DNA of 64,000 nt, taken from an uncultured Rhodopila sp. Its GTDB lineage: Bacteria; Pseudomonadota; Alphaproteobacteria; Acetobacterales; Acetobacteraceae. The notes below the pieces were generated by a model. It did no database searches. It was not told the DNA's origin and was given only the letters and a program-made list of their open reading frames with translations. The position numbers and the translations under genes were made by a program. Shown here in pieces: positions 16,490-26,895 of the stretch. Positions within the stretch are counted from its first letter, which is position 1, and the number at the start of each line of letters is the position of its first letter. The stretch covers positions 124,001 to 188,000 of the forward strand of contig CAIZFE010000004.1 in the NCBI GenBank assembly GCA_903932145.1. Direction: 5' to 3'.

Positions 16490-17999
16490 TTTGATTTCCT
16501 TCTACCCGACAAACCCGAACAAATTTCACCTGCCGGTTGGCAGTGTCAACTGATTGCAACCCCCGAAGCCATCCGCTGACATGTTGCATAGCATTACGTA
16601 ACAGGCGCGATGTCAATACTAAAATGATTTCAGAACCAATCGACTTACCAATGTCATCATGTCGGTTCGGATACGGCGAACCCGGACGGAGCGCCGGTTC
16701 GCGGCCACGCGCCGCACCCCGGGCAAGGCAAGCCGCGGTGGTGATGGCATCGCCGCGGCAGTGTCGCGGGGGGCGCTGGCGCCCGCTGGGGCGCCGGCCG
16801 TTTGGTGTCGCAGTCCGGTCATTCACGGCCGCTTCGGGTCATGCCGCGGCGCCGGCGAACGCATACGGCGATCCGCGGGCAAAGAGATACCGCCGGTTGA
16901 GCGGCCGCCGCGAGCTCATCATTCAAGGCACTTATGCCACGCCCCCGGCGGCAACGCCCGACGGGTCCGGATGTGTCACGACAATCGTCGTTGACCCGGA
17001 CACGCCGACTGCCGTCGGGACAAGGAAGCATGGCGTACGGACTGGCAATGTCAGCGCCGCCCTGTGCCAGGGCAGCAGTCGCGCTTTGGGGCAGCGGCCG
17101 CCTGGAACGACGCCTTGATGACGGGCGAAGCAGACTGCGTGACAACCCCGGCAGCCTCTTTCAACAAAGTAGTTCGGCGTCCCGAGCGGCCGAACGTGAG
17201 TGCGGTTGCGTATTATCCACCGATGATCGGTTGGCCATTTGCCGCGGTCAGGGACAGTACCATCGCTCAACCCTCGGTCGCACCGCACCGGCTGAGTCAC
17301 CCGATCGACCTGCAACCCGCACTATTCCCTTCCTCTCATCGTCGATGGGAACAGGGCGGAGACAAGCCATCTCTATCCGCCGGTTTGGGTGGCGGTTTCA
17401 CTCCGCCTGAAAGACCCGCCATTACGATGGCGGCGTCCTGCTCCGAACACCAAATCGGAAACGGCTGCGCCAGAAAACCCAGCAGGCATTGCCGGCGGCG
17501 GCCTCAATCCATACCGGCTCGGGCCGATCCAGGGAGCGCGTCGCAATGGTCTCCGGTCGCGGTGGAACGCTCTGGCGCGTGTCCGCTCGCGGGTCAGCGG
17601 GAGGCGGTTCCGTCAACCTGTCCGGCGCAACCCCGAATCGCGGCGGGCCTCCAGGCTCGCCTGGCTTTGACCCGGGGCGCGCCCTCCGTCATCCGGTAGT
17701 TGCCATTTTCGAGGCTGGTGCATCCGCTGCCGACCGGTCCGACGGGTCAGGCGGGATCCTGGCGGATCGAGGCATTCCCCGGCCAGGGCAGTAATCGTTC
17801 CAATTATGAGAAATCCCGGTGAGATTAGCACGACACGAGATTCGGCGATTTTCCGATACACACCGCGCCGTTCAGCCGCAGAATTTATCGAAATAATGCG
17901 AAATATCGATCAAAAGTGGTTGATCTTCCGGAACCATTAAAGATAGTTAACGGCAACGAGGGCCGCGTTGGTCGAGTCTAACAAAAGGTTGGATCAAAA
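16490..17999. other. 1.5-kb region without a convincing gene
   Basis: It holds the flp promoter side and the upstream region of the PEP-CTERM gene. Several overlapping frames are open because of high GC, but none has a ribosome site, known motif or consistent codon use. Short stretches in the + frames around 16860-17010 (RRELIIQGTYATPP) and 17140-17260 read somewhat like protein in different frames, so a decayed gene is possible. The last 180 bp before 18000 are AT-richer and probably contain a promoter. Confidence 0.5.
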
Positions 18000-18716
18000 A
18001 TGAGAATTTCTACCGTAATTCGGTCGGCCGCGCTGGCAGTCGCGCTGGCAATGGGTGCGACCGCGGCTCAGGCACAGGACATTCAGCCTGGCGTGACGGC
18101 TTTCTTCGGCACCGGCGTGACAATCAACGCGGAAACCGGGGCCGAGCTATCCGGCGGATATAACTTTGGCGGTGGCGTTTGCACCCTCGACAGCACCGGC
18201 TGCGCCAGGGACAACTTCAATCCAGTGACGAACACGACGGCAACGATTGGTGGGATTGGTGGATTGATGTCAATCACCCTGGCATCGGCTGGCACGTTGA
18301 CCTTGACACTCAACGACGTCAGCAACGTCATCTCTGGTTCGGTCTATGATCTGACGACCGGCGCGGGCGTCGATCTGGGTTTCACCACTGTGAACGACTT
18401 CTCCATGCCGACCACCGGAACCTATACCATCACGATCAGCAGCGCTGGCACATACACATTCGGCGTCACCGACCTGACCGAACAATACTATGGCCAGACC
18501 GATACGTTACCCGGTTATCTCGCGGGCACCGGTTATCTCGACAACGCAGGCACTGTCCCTGACGCGGCCAATAACGGCCCGGTCCTCAGTGTCTCGACGA
18601 GTATTTTCAGTGTGGACGCTTCGTTCGTAACAGCAGTACCCGAGCCAGCCAGTCTCACACTGCTCGCTGGCGGTTTGGCGATCACGGGTGCGCTGCGCCG
18701 CCGCCGCGCGCTGTAA
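18000..18716 (+). CDS. Secreted PEP-CTERM-sorted protein
   Basis: A 238-residue exported protein. The signal peptide (RSAALAVALAMGATAAQAQ) is cleaved near AQA-QD. The body is Gly/Thr/Ser-rich beta sequence without a known catalytic motif. The C-terminus has the tripartite sorting signal: AVPEPASLTLLAGGLAI, a short hydrophobic helix and the basic end LRRRRAL. Such proteins are processed by an exosortase and often go to the surface or the exopolysaccharide matrix. No exosortase is in this window. It stands alone, downstream of the AT-rich gap; the two Cys in GVCTLDSTGCAR may form a disulfide. Function unknown. Confidence 0.85.
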   Translation: MRISTVIRSAALAVALAMGATAAQAQDIQPGVTAFFGTGVTINAETGAELSGGYNFGGGVCTLDSTGCARDNFNPVTNTTATIGGIGGLMSITLASAGTLTLTLNDVSNVISGSVYDLTTGAGVDLGFTTVNDFSMPTTGTYTITISSAGTYTFGVTDLTEQYYGQTDTLPGYLAGTGYLDNAGTVPDAANNGPVLSVSTSIFSVDASFVTAVPEPASLTLLAGGLAITGALRRRRAL

Positions 18717-19609
18717 GCGGCGAACTCGGACGCTCACCAAACCCGGACGCCGCTTGGACGGCGCCCGGGTTGCTGCATTGCCGTCCCTCGTCAGGGCCGA
18801 ACAGCGCGGGAGGCCCAGTTCAGGTCGTCCGGACAAATCCGGTTCAGACGGATAACCGTCCGCGTTGATGCCGACGGTCGCCTCTATCGTATGGCCTCCT
18901 CCGATCAGGTCGGCGAGAGCCATGGCTGAAGCGGAATCGCCGACGTCGGTTTCGACGCTGGCTGGCTTGATGGTTATTGACTTAATTCCTATTATAATCT
19001 ATGATTTCGGAAATGCAAACCTCAAAGCCGCCACATCCGGCCAGCGATCCTCCACGCATCGGCATTACCATCTCGTCCGGCACAACAGAAACCGTGCCGC
19101 CGCTGCCGTCGCCCAAATGACGGTGCTACCGCCGGCTAATGCCAATAGGACCGATCTCGCCGCCCATGCATTGCCGCCCGGGTCCCGGCCGAGGAGACGC
19201 TGCGGCTGATCCCTGAGAATGCTGGTGATATCGAGTTGTTGATTCGGCTGAACGCAACGGATCGCTGGTCCGGGCCTCTGCCGCGAATGCAGGCATTGCG
19301 CCAAAAACGGGAGGCGATCGAGACCGCGGCGAACCAGAATTCGTGGGTTGTGCAAGCGGCCGAGCGGCCGATGCTGGGAGTGGCTGTTCCGCCTGCGGGA
19401 CGGCTGGCGGCCGCGCTGACTGAACCCCGAACACGAAATCGGGAACCTTGGGACGCGGGGGCTTGGCTGGAGCACTGGATTGAAGCGGCCGTCTCAAATA
19501 ACGGGACGAATTCTCATGGTGCGGCTTTTGAGACGCAGGTGAGCGCGCACCGCTGGAATCCGGGGTCCAAAGAATCGGATAAAGCGGTTCCGCGCGCAGC
19601 GATGACAGA

Positions 19610-19669
19610 CTGGCGTTTGAACGGCTGGCGTTTGAACGGCTGGCGTTTGAACGGCTGGCGTTTGAACGG
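19610..19669. repeat. Four tandem copies of a 15-bp unit
   Basis: CTGGCGTTTGAACGG repeats four times without mismatch. In the + frame it gives WRLNG repeats. The unit length is a multiple of three, so copy-number change would not shift any frame. Not a CRISPR: there are no spacers. Confidence 0.9.
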
Positions 19670-19857
19670 CCGGGGGTTGCACGCGAACGGTTGCGAAAGC
19701 TCCGGGAGGATGCATTCATACTAACCGCCGCTGAGGCCGACTCTCCCCCTGTTGATCGTGAGCCTCCCCCGACCAGGCCGGGCGATCATCTGCCCGTGCG
19801 CTTTGGCGGTCCGCCAACGGTGGCCCGGACAGGCCGCATAGGCGTCAACTTAAGCGA

Positions 19858-20012
19858 TGGACGGGGAGGATTTGCTCATCCGTCATGGCCGGGCTTGGCC
19901 CCATTGGCATCAGGATAAGCGAACGGTGGAGAAAATTCGTTCCCGGGACGGCGGTTTATTTTCTCCGTCTTGGCCGGGCTTGGCCCGGCCAAGACGGAGA
20001 GTGGAAAGCCAC
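19858..20012. repeat. REP-like palindromic repeats, intergenic
   Basis: Two elements built around ATGGCCGGGCTTGGCC: one at about 19880-19900 and one at 19971-19998, where the sequence folds on itself as CTTGGCCGGGC...GCCCGGCCAAG. The first shares a longer flank (GGGGAGGATTTGC, catccg, and the CATCAGG end) with the element inside dnaE2 at 49.6 kb. Confidence 0.75.
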
Positions 20013-20171
20013 GTCCGGGACAAAAATATTCTGCCGCCAAAATAAGTTGACACCTATGCGGACAGGCCGGGCCGTGGCGAAAGCGGAATGCCAGCACATC
20101 GATGTCAGTACATCGATGTCAACACATGTCGGTATCATACCGCATTGACAGCGAAGGTGGCAATTCGTAGC

Positions 20172-21938
20172 ATGAACGAGGTTATTTCCGTTACATGCCA
20201 TTCAATGGAACTTTTCAGACATATTCTTAAGGTATGGTCAACGGTGCGGCGAATGGCGGGATCCCCGCTGAAGCTGGTTGTCCCGAGCCGGCGTGGCGTA
20301 ACCGCGATGGTTTTCGCAATGATGGCCACGGGCATCGTCGGCTCGGTTGGCTTGGCCACCGAGGTCGGCGTCTGGTATCTGCAACGCGGGCGGGCGCAGC
20401 AGGTCGCCGATCTGGCGGCAATCGCCGGGGCGTTGGCCGGCACAAGCTATTCCACCGCGGCGATTGCTGTGGCGACCAGCAATGGCTTCACCGCGGGAAA
20501 CGGATCGGTCGCCAGCGTGACCGTCCACAGCCCGCCGTCCAGCGGCAGTCACACCGCTTCTACCAATGCGACGGAAGTCATCATTAAAATCAATATCGTC
20601 CCAACCATCGCTGGTCTTTTCAACATCAAGAATTTTACGATATCAATGCGGTCCGTGGCCGCCCTGATGCCGCTCGGGTCGGCCTGCGCGCTGTCGATGA
20701 CCGGCGATCTGACGATCAGCGCGTCGCAGTATCAATGGGGTAACAATGCCTGCTTCACCGCCTCGAACGCGACGGATTCCACGGCGGTGACTTTCACGGC
20801 GGCTGGAACCTCAGCCGCATCGACCAGACTGATACAGATCGTAACCTCGGGCGATTGTCCGACCTGCCCGCCCATCCTCAATAGCTCAACGAATTCGCTC
20901 CTGTCCGGTGGCCCCGACAGTGCCGGCGGCGTTTTCAAGCGCCCCACCGCCGCCTACCAGCCGGCGACAACCCTGGCGTCCGCCTTCACGTCGATCGATT
21001 CGATGACATTGCCGTCCAGCGTCCAGTGCCCCACTGTTTCCAGTAGCGCTGCCACCGGACTGCATTACACCGGATACGCCGTCGGGGCGGGGCCGGCTGT
21101 GGATGTTAACCATTGCCCCTTGACAGCGAACACCGCCGTGACTGTCAACGGAACCCTGGTTCCCAGTATTGGTGATGGAACGTCCTGTACCGCAACGCTG
21201 CAACCCTATTGCGGCTATTACAACATGGCGGTGACGGTTGGCGGCACCACGACGCAGAACCTCCCTCTGATGCTGCTGCCGCAATCCGCGGTTCAGGCGG
21301 CCGCCGGTGATGTTGGTGGGCCGGGGGACGCCACCTATCTGTTCGTGAACTCTTCACTGACCGTGGCGGCCACCGCCTATGTTGAATGTTTGATCTCGTA
21401 CAATAAATACTACATCGGATGCCTGCAAACGAAAACGCCGCTTCCCACCACGGCATACGGAACCGGGACACTGGGCCAGACGGTCGTGCAGGGAATCTAT
21501 GGGGTGACGCTGGTCTTTACCGGCAGCCGGGCCGGCACATTGACCATCGCGGCGGGGGCCCATGTGAGCCTGAGCGCCCCCGGCCACAACACTTTCAGTA
21601 GCGGCTTGCTTAACGGCATCGTGCTCTATCGCCGCCTTCCCGCCGGGACCAGCGACAGCACGACCGGGGTCGCCATCGCCGACACCTCCCCCGGGAACAT
21701 CTATCTCCTCGGCGGTTCGTATTTCCCCACGTCCATCGTGACGTACAACGCCAACACGAGCACTCTCACTCCACTGTGCGCAACCGTCATTGCCGGTACC
21801 CTGACACTCGGCCCGAGCAGCGGCAGCAGCGAGGGTACCACCAAATTGGGGGTTTACAGTTGCAACATAGCCTATGCCAAAGGAGCCGCTTTCAACACCC
21901 CGATGGCGACGGTCCGGGCGGCGCAGGTGGTCGAATAG
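20172..21938 (+). CDS. TadG-like pilus assembly protein
   Basis: A 588-residue protein from the ATG at 20172 (a frame-internal choice supported by GAAGGTGG upstream; an ATG at 20205 is an alternative). It has the TadE/G-like N-terminal helix RRGVTAMVFAMMATGIVGSV followed by VWYLQRGRAQQVADLAAIAG, the hallmark in which a membrane helix leads to a region of A-Q-x-A-D-x-A-A-L-A-G type. The rest is a long Ser/Thr/Gly-rich extracytoplasmic domain with scattered Cys and no VWA MIDAS motif visible. It forms a likely operon with two TadE-like genes (1 bp and 39 bp gaps) and should work with the cpa/tad machine encoded about 4 kb upstream on the other strand. Confidence 0.8.
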   Translation: MNEVISVTCHSMELFRHILKVWSTVRRMAGSPLKLVVPSRRGVTAMVFAMMATGIVGSVGLATEVGVWYLQRGRAQQVADLAAIAGALAGTSYSTAAIAVATSNGFTAGNGSVASVTVHSPPSSGSHTASTNATEVIIKINIVPTIAGLFNIKNFTISMRSVAALMPLGSACALSMTGDLTISASQYQWGNNACFTASNATDSTAVTFTAAGTSAASTRLIQIVTSGDCPTCPPILNSSTNSLLSGGPDSAGGVFKRPTAAYQPATTLASAFTSIDSMTLPSSVQCPTVSSSAATGLHYTGYAVGAGPAVDVNHCPLTANTAVTVNGTLVPSIGDGTSCTATLQPYCGYYNMAVTVGGTTTQNLPLMLLPQSAVQAAAGDVGGPGDATYLFVNSSLTVAATAYVECLISYNKYYIGCLQTKTPLPTTAYGTGTLGQTVVQGIYGVTLVFTGSRAGTLTIAAGAHVSLSAPGHNTFSSGLLNGIVLYRRLPAGTSDSTTGVAIADTSPGNIYLLGGSYFPTSIVTYNANTSTLTPLCATVIAGTLTLGPSSGSSEGTTKLGVYSCNIAYAKGAAFNTPMATVRAAQVVE

Positions 21939-21939
21939 G

Positions 21940-22368
21940 ATGGCAGACACAGGGCCGATTCGCGCGTGCCGGGCGGTCTGGCGGGACCGCCAGGGGATTG
22001 CCACGGTCGAATTCGCCCTGGTTGGATCGGTACTGGTGACCCTGATGCTGGGCGCCTACCAAATCGGCAACGGCATTCAGGAAATCACGCAGATGCAGCA
22101 GGCCCTGTTCGCGGGCGCCGTGTACGCGGTTTCATATCCCACGCAGACCGGCGCCGCCGGTTCGGCAAACGACGGTATCGTGCTGGCGATTGCGGCGGCG
22201 TTGCCGGCCAGCATGGTTTACCCTGTCACCATCGTCACGCCATCTGTCCTGTCGGTTTCGTCGCCCCGAACAATCCAACTGCAAGCCACGATCCAGGACC
22301 CATGGCTTGTAGCCCTGACCGCGCCGGCGACCACCTATACGGTCACCTATGTCGTTCGGGTCCAATAA
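21940..22368 (+). CDS. tadE: TadE-like pseudopilin
   Basis: A 142-residue protein. The N-terminus RDRQGIATVEFALVGSVLVT is the TadE pattern: a basic stretch, a Gly before a segment with the Glu-Phe pair, then a hydrophobic helix. TadE and TadF are processed by the prepilin peptidase and act as minor pilins. The ATG at 21940 lies 1 bp past the tadG stop and has AGG just before it. The mature part (QMQQALFAGAVYAVSYPTQT) is Ala/Thr-rich as usual. Confidence 0.85.
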   Translation: MADTGPIRACRAVWRDRQGIATVEFALVGSVLVTLMLGAYQIGNGIQEITQMQQALFAGAVYAVSYPTQTGAAGSANDGIVLAIAAALPASMVYPVTIVTPSVLSVSSPRTIQLQATIQDPWLVALTAPATTYTVTYVVRVQ

Positions 22369-22369
22369 C

Positions 22370-22402
22370 ATGCCCCTCCGGACAGGCCGGGCCATGACGG
22401 AG
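22370..22402. repeat. REP-like palindrome between the two TadE-like genes
   Basis: CCTCCGGACAGGCCGGGCC followed by ATGACGGAGG forms a short imperfect hairpin of the same family as the other ggccgggccatgac elements. Its end supplies the GGAGG ribosome site of the next gene. Confidence 0.5.
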
Positions 22403-22407
22403 GTATA

Positions 22408-22893
22408 ATGGCAGTGCGTCAACGCCAATTGAGGTTACGCGGCCGCGCCGGCGTGACCAGCCTGGAACTGGCACTGGTGATGGTTCCATTCATGTACATG
22501 TTGATGGCGGTGACGGATTTGGCCCGATATTTCTTTACCATTCAGGCGATGACAACACTGATGAACGATTCGATCCGTTATGACTGGATCACCGGGATGG
22601 CCAGGGATGACGCGGCCCACGTCACCACCGGTGGTGGTCCCCTTGGCAGTTCTTGCGTGACGTTCTCCCAGGCGCAAGCCACGTCAGGGGTAGCCGTGTC
22701 ACCAGTGCTGTGGGACGATTCAGCGAGCAATATCTGTTTCGACTTTAATCCGGTCACGCTCCTTAGCACCGACCCGAATGGCGGCGGCGTTAGCCAGGCC
22801 CAGATCTACATGCAATATCCGTTTAGCGCGATCACACCCGGGCTACAGGTCCTCAACGGAACGCTGACAATGCAATCCGGCCTCTCCTATTGA
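22408..22893 (+). CDS. TadE/TadF-like pseudopilin
   Basis: A 161-residue protein with the TadE-like start LRGRAGVTSLELALVMVPFM and YMLMAVTDLARYFFTIQAMT; the Glu in the hydrophobic segment is kept. A GGAGG lies 7 bp before the ATG at 22408. The C-terminal part has two Cys (GSSCVTFSQ, NICFDFNP) and ends in ITPGLQVLNGTLTMQSG, typical of TadF-like minor pilins. It is the third gene of the rightward tadG-tadE set. A REP-like palindrome separates it from tadE, so expression may be partly uncoupled. Confidence 0.8.
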   Translation: MAVRQRQLRLRGRAGVTSLELALVMVPFMYMLMAVTDLARYFFTIQAMTTLMNDSIRYDWITGMARDDAAHVTTGGGPLGSSCVTFSQAQATSGVAVSPVLWDDSASNICFDFNPVTLLSTDPNGGGVSQAQIYMQYPFSAITPGLQVLNGTLTMQSGLSY

Positions 22894-23021
22894 CACTTTA
22901 TCGGGCGGAACCTGCCGGTTGGCTGCATACGCAGCGGGCCGGGATCGCATCACCTGTCATACCACCCGCTTCGGGGACCGGTTCGCGCGTCCCGCGTCAT
23001 GGCGCGGCTCCGTTGCGTCCC

Positions 23022-23060
23022 CGGTAGCCCGGACACGCCGGGCCATGACGGATGGGGCTG
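23022..23060. repeat. REP-like palindrome
   Basis: GTAGCCCGGACACGCCGGGC followed by CATGACGGATGG, same family as the other elements, in the 273-bp gap between the TadE-like gene and tRNA-Ser. Nothing else is seen in that gap. Confidence 0.5.
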
Positions 23061-23166
23061 ATACGTCGCTGCCGGAACGAGATGTGAGACTCCTTCCGGG
23101 ACCAGCATATCATTGCGAATTGGTAATATAAATATATCTGTGTCATCGCCGATCGATAACAGGGAC

Positions 23167-23256
23167 TGGCGGAGAGACAGGGATTCGAACCCTGGGTACG
23201 CTTTCACGCACACACGCTTTCCAAGCGTGCGCCTTAAGCCGCTCGGCCATCTCTCC
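23167..23256 (-). tRNA. tRNA-Ser (GGA anticodon)
   Basis: Read leftward it is a 90-nt class II tRNA. The acceptor arms GGAGAGA and TCTCTCC pair, GGCCGAGCGGCTTAAGGC makes the D arm, the anticodon loop is CTTGGAAAG with GGA, a long variable arm follows, and the T arm holds GGTTCGAATCC. The CCA end is encoded. GGA reads UCC/UCU serine codons. Confidence 0.97.
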
Positions 23257-23306
23257 CGCAGCAGGGGCCGGTCAATACCACTCCGGACGCCGGATGCAAA
23301 CCCTAA

Positions 23307-25115
<1,809 letters not shown>

Positions 25116-25179
25116 GTGCCTGTGCTGTCAGCCGGCCAGCGGAACGAGGACCGGGTTTGCCGCTGAGATAGAGTGTCCG

Positions 25180-25818
25180 TCAGCCCGTGTCACCCATTCG
25201 GTGTTGCGGCAAGCGTGGTAGCCTGGCCAGCAGGCCATCGAGGCGCCCTCGCAACTTGCCGATCCGCCCGACCCCGGCCAGCCGGCGGTCCAGGAACGCC
25301 AACGTGTCGGCGTCGTCGTCGGAGGAGTCGCGTAGCCAATACAGCAGGGTCGCACCGTAAACCGCCGTCAGGATCGCGCGTTTGGTGTACCAACTGAAGT
25401 CGGCGGAGCGGTCTCCGGCCGCGTGCCAGATGGCATCGACGGTGCGGGCGGTGCAGACCGCTGCCGCCCGGGCGTTGTGCGGCAGCGCCAGCACGGCGAG
25501 GGCGCGCCTGATGGCTTCCCTGTGGGGCCGGTTCTGCTTCAGCCGCAGCGCGATCACCGCCCGCACCCGCGCGGTCAGCCTGGTCTGGGGAAGGGCGGCG
25601 GCGGCTTCTTCCATGTGCCGGTCGGCGAGGTCGCAGAATGTCACGATCATATCGACGGTTCCGAGGGGGAACAGGTGTTCGGCGTCCTCCGCCGGCAGAC
25701 CGGCGTCCAGCAGGCCGGCCCGCACGGCGCGCTTCGTCCAGCCGTCGAACGGGACGTGCGGCAGCATCCCCTGGATCGCGGCATCGCGTTCCGGCAGGCG
25801 TTCGGGATGCCGGATCAT
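25180..25818 (-). CDS. coq9: COQ9-family ubiquinone biosynthesis protein
   Basis: A 212-residue alpha-helical protein related to the TetR fold. Features include MLPHVPFDGWTKRAVRAGLL near the N-terminus, the FCDLADRHMEEA region and DFSWYTKRAILTAVYGATLL, which is the lipid-binding segment that ends COQ9 proteins, followed by LRDSSDDDADTLAFLDRRL. COQ9 presents ubiquinone intermediates to COQ7. It overlaps the def stop by 4 bp (ATGA), so the two are coupled. This gene is largely restricted to Alphaproteobacteria and mitochondria, which supports the taxonomic guess. Confidence 0.92.
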   Translation of the reverse strand: MIRHPERLPERDAAIQGMLPHVPFDGWTKRAVRAGLLDAGLPAEDAEHLFPLGTVDMIVTFCDLADRHMEEAAAALPQTRLTARVRAVIALRLKQNRPHREAIRRALAVLALPHNARAAAVCTARTVDAIWHAAGDRSADFSWYTKRAILTAVYGATLLYWLRDSSDDDADTLAFLDRRLAGVGRIGKLRGRLDGLLARLPRLPQHRMGDTG

Positions 25819-26336
25819 GATTTGGCTCGGTCGAGTTCGTCGGTGAAGCCGAAGAAGCGGAAGTCGGTCATGCGCATGGGGTAGAGGATCCCGTTCAGGT
25901 GGTCGAACTCGTGCTGGACGATCCGGGCGTGGAAACCGGTGACCTCGCGTTCAGTGAGGTTGCCGTCGCAATCGACGCCTGTGTAGCGGATGCGGGTGGC
26001 ACGGGGGACGGCCGCGCGCAGGTCCGGGATCGACAGGCAGCCCTCCCAGGCCAGGGCGCGCTCGTCGCCGATGAGCTCCACCGTCGGGTTGATCATGACG
26101 GTGTTGCCCAGCGGCGGGTCTTCCGGGTCCTCCCGCCCGCCGGGGACGCGGAACACGAAGATCCGCAGCGGCTGGTACACCTGCGGGGCGGCGAGGCCGA
26201 CTCCGGGCGCGTCCTCCATGGTTTCGATCATGTCGGCGACGAGTCGGCGGATCTCCGGCGCACCGGGATCGGGCACCTCGTCGCATTTTTTTAGCAGGAC
26301 CGGGTGGCCCATCCTGGCGATTTTCAGCAAACCCAT
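25815..26336 (-). CDS. def: Peptide deformylase
   Basis: A 173-residue metalloenzyme removing the formyl group from nascent chains. All three motifs are present: motif 1 GVGLAAPQV at ~45-53, motif 2 [11 protein letters not shown] with the metal-binding Cys, and motif 3 [12 protein letters not shown] with the two His and catalytic Glu. GAGG lies upstream of the ATG at 26336. It is divergent from rpsU across a 146-bp gap that probably holds both promoters. The sequence [20 protein letters not shown] includes a small acidic insert, within normal variation. Confidence 0.97.
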   Translation of the reverse strand: MGLLKIARMGHPVLLKKCDEVPDPGAPEIRRLVADMIETMEDAPGVGLAAPQVYQPLRIFVFRVPGGREDPEDPPLGNTVMINPTVELIGDERALAWEGCLSIPDLRAAVPRATRIRYTGVDCDGNLTEREVTGFHARIVQHEFDHLNGILYPMRMTDFRFFGFTDELDRAKS

Positions 26337-26482
26337 GTGCGTGTCGAGCCTCTGGTGGCGGAAATTGGACTTGTAAGTATCCAGGACCGTGTTATAGCGC
26401 CAGCCCCCGTGCCGGAATCCCTGGCGACGGACGAATTTGCGTACCCGATAACGGTACGCCCTGGATAGGAGCAGGCGGCCAA

Positions 26483-26686
26483 GTGCAAGTCCTCGTGCGT
26501 GACAACAACGTCGATCAGGCGCTCAAGGCGCTAAAAAAGAAGATGCAGCGGGAGGGAATCTTCCGTGAAATGAAGCTGCGGCGGCATTACGAAAAGCCGT
26601 CCGAGCGCCGGGCGCGTGAGGCGGCGGAAGCCGTGCGCCGCGCCAGGAAGCTGGAGCGGAAGCGGCTGGAGCGCGAGGGCTTCTAA
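26483..26686 (+). CDS. rpsU: Ribosomal protein bS21
   Basis: A 67-residue basic protein: [20 protein letters not shown], then [19 protein letters not shown] and a long basic helix ending in [10 protein letters not shown]. This is standard alphaproteobacterial S21, part of the 30S platform near the anti-Shine-Dalgarno region. The start is a GTG at 26483 preceded by AGGAG about 12 bases away. Single gene, divergent from def. Confidence 0.97.
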   Translation: MQVLVRDNNVDQALKALKKKMQREGIFREMKLRRHYEKPSERRAREAAEAVRRARKLERKRLEREGF

Positions 26687-26862
26687 CAGCCTCACCGGCC
26701 AAGGATTGCGAATGGAGCGCGGCTCGGATTTTTCCGGGCCGCGCCGTTGGCATGTACTTGGATCATCGCCGAGCGTTCGTCTCCAACGTCATGGCCGGTT
26801 GGGAGCGAGATGACCCGCCGCCGTCTTCCCTTGAAGACGCGACGCCGCCGGGTCTAGGGTCC

Positions 26863-26885
26863 GTCCATTGGACTGATCGATGGAC
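26863..26885. promoter_or_regulatory. Inverted repeat upstream of the MocR gene
   Basis: GTCCAT and ATGGAC flank an 11-base centre, ending 11 bp before the chosen ATG of the MocR gene; the same bases contain the direct repeat TGGAC N7 TGGAC. MocR/PdxR proteins often bind short direct or inverted repeats at their own promoter, so this may be an autoregulatory site. Confidence 0.35.
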
Positions 26886-26895
26886 GTCACATCCC

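Larger units (their letters stand above)
18717..20171. other. 1.45-kb gene-poor region with tandem and palindromic repeats
   Basis: I find no gene I can support. A + frame covering roughly 19150-19724 reads partly protein-like (ETLRLIPENAGDIELLIRLN, then PRMQALRQKREAIETAA) but lacks a start, ribosome site and known family, and ends in a tandem repeat; it may be a relic. Palindromic repeats of the type found elsewhere in the window fill 19850-20070, and a CATCGATGTCA direct repeat lies at about 20097-20120, just before tadG. Confidence 0.45.

Noticed and set aside
16537-17118. 193-codon + ORF downstream of flp
   Set aside because: No ribosome site, no motif, Arg/Pro-rich in the usual manner of GC-rich non-coding frames; kept only as part of the gene-poor region.
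19610-19669. Possible CRISPR array
   Set aside because: Repeats are directly adjacent without spacers and only 15 bp; no cas genes nearby.
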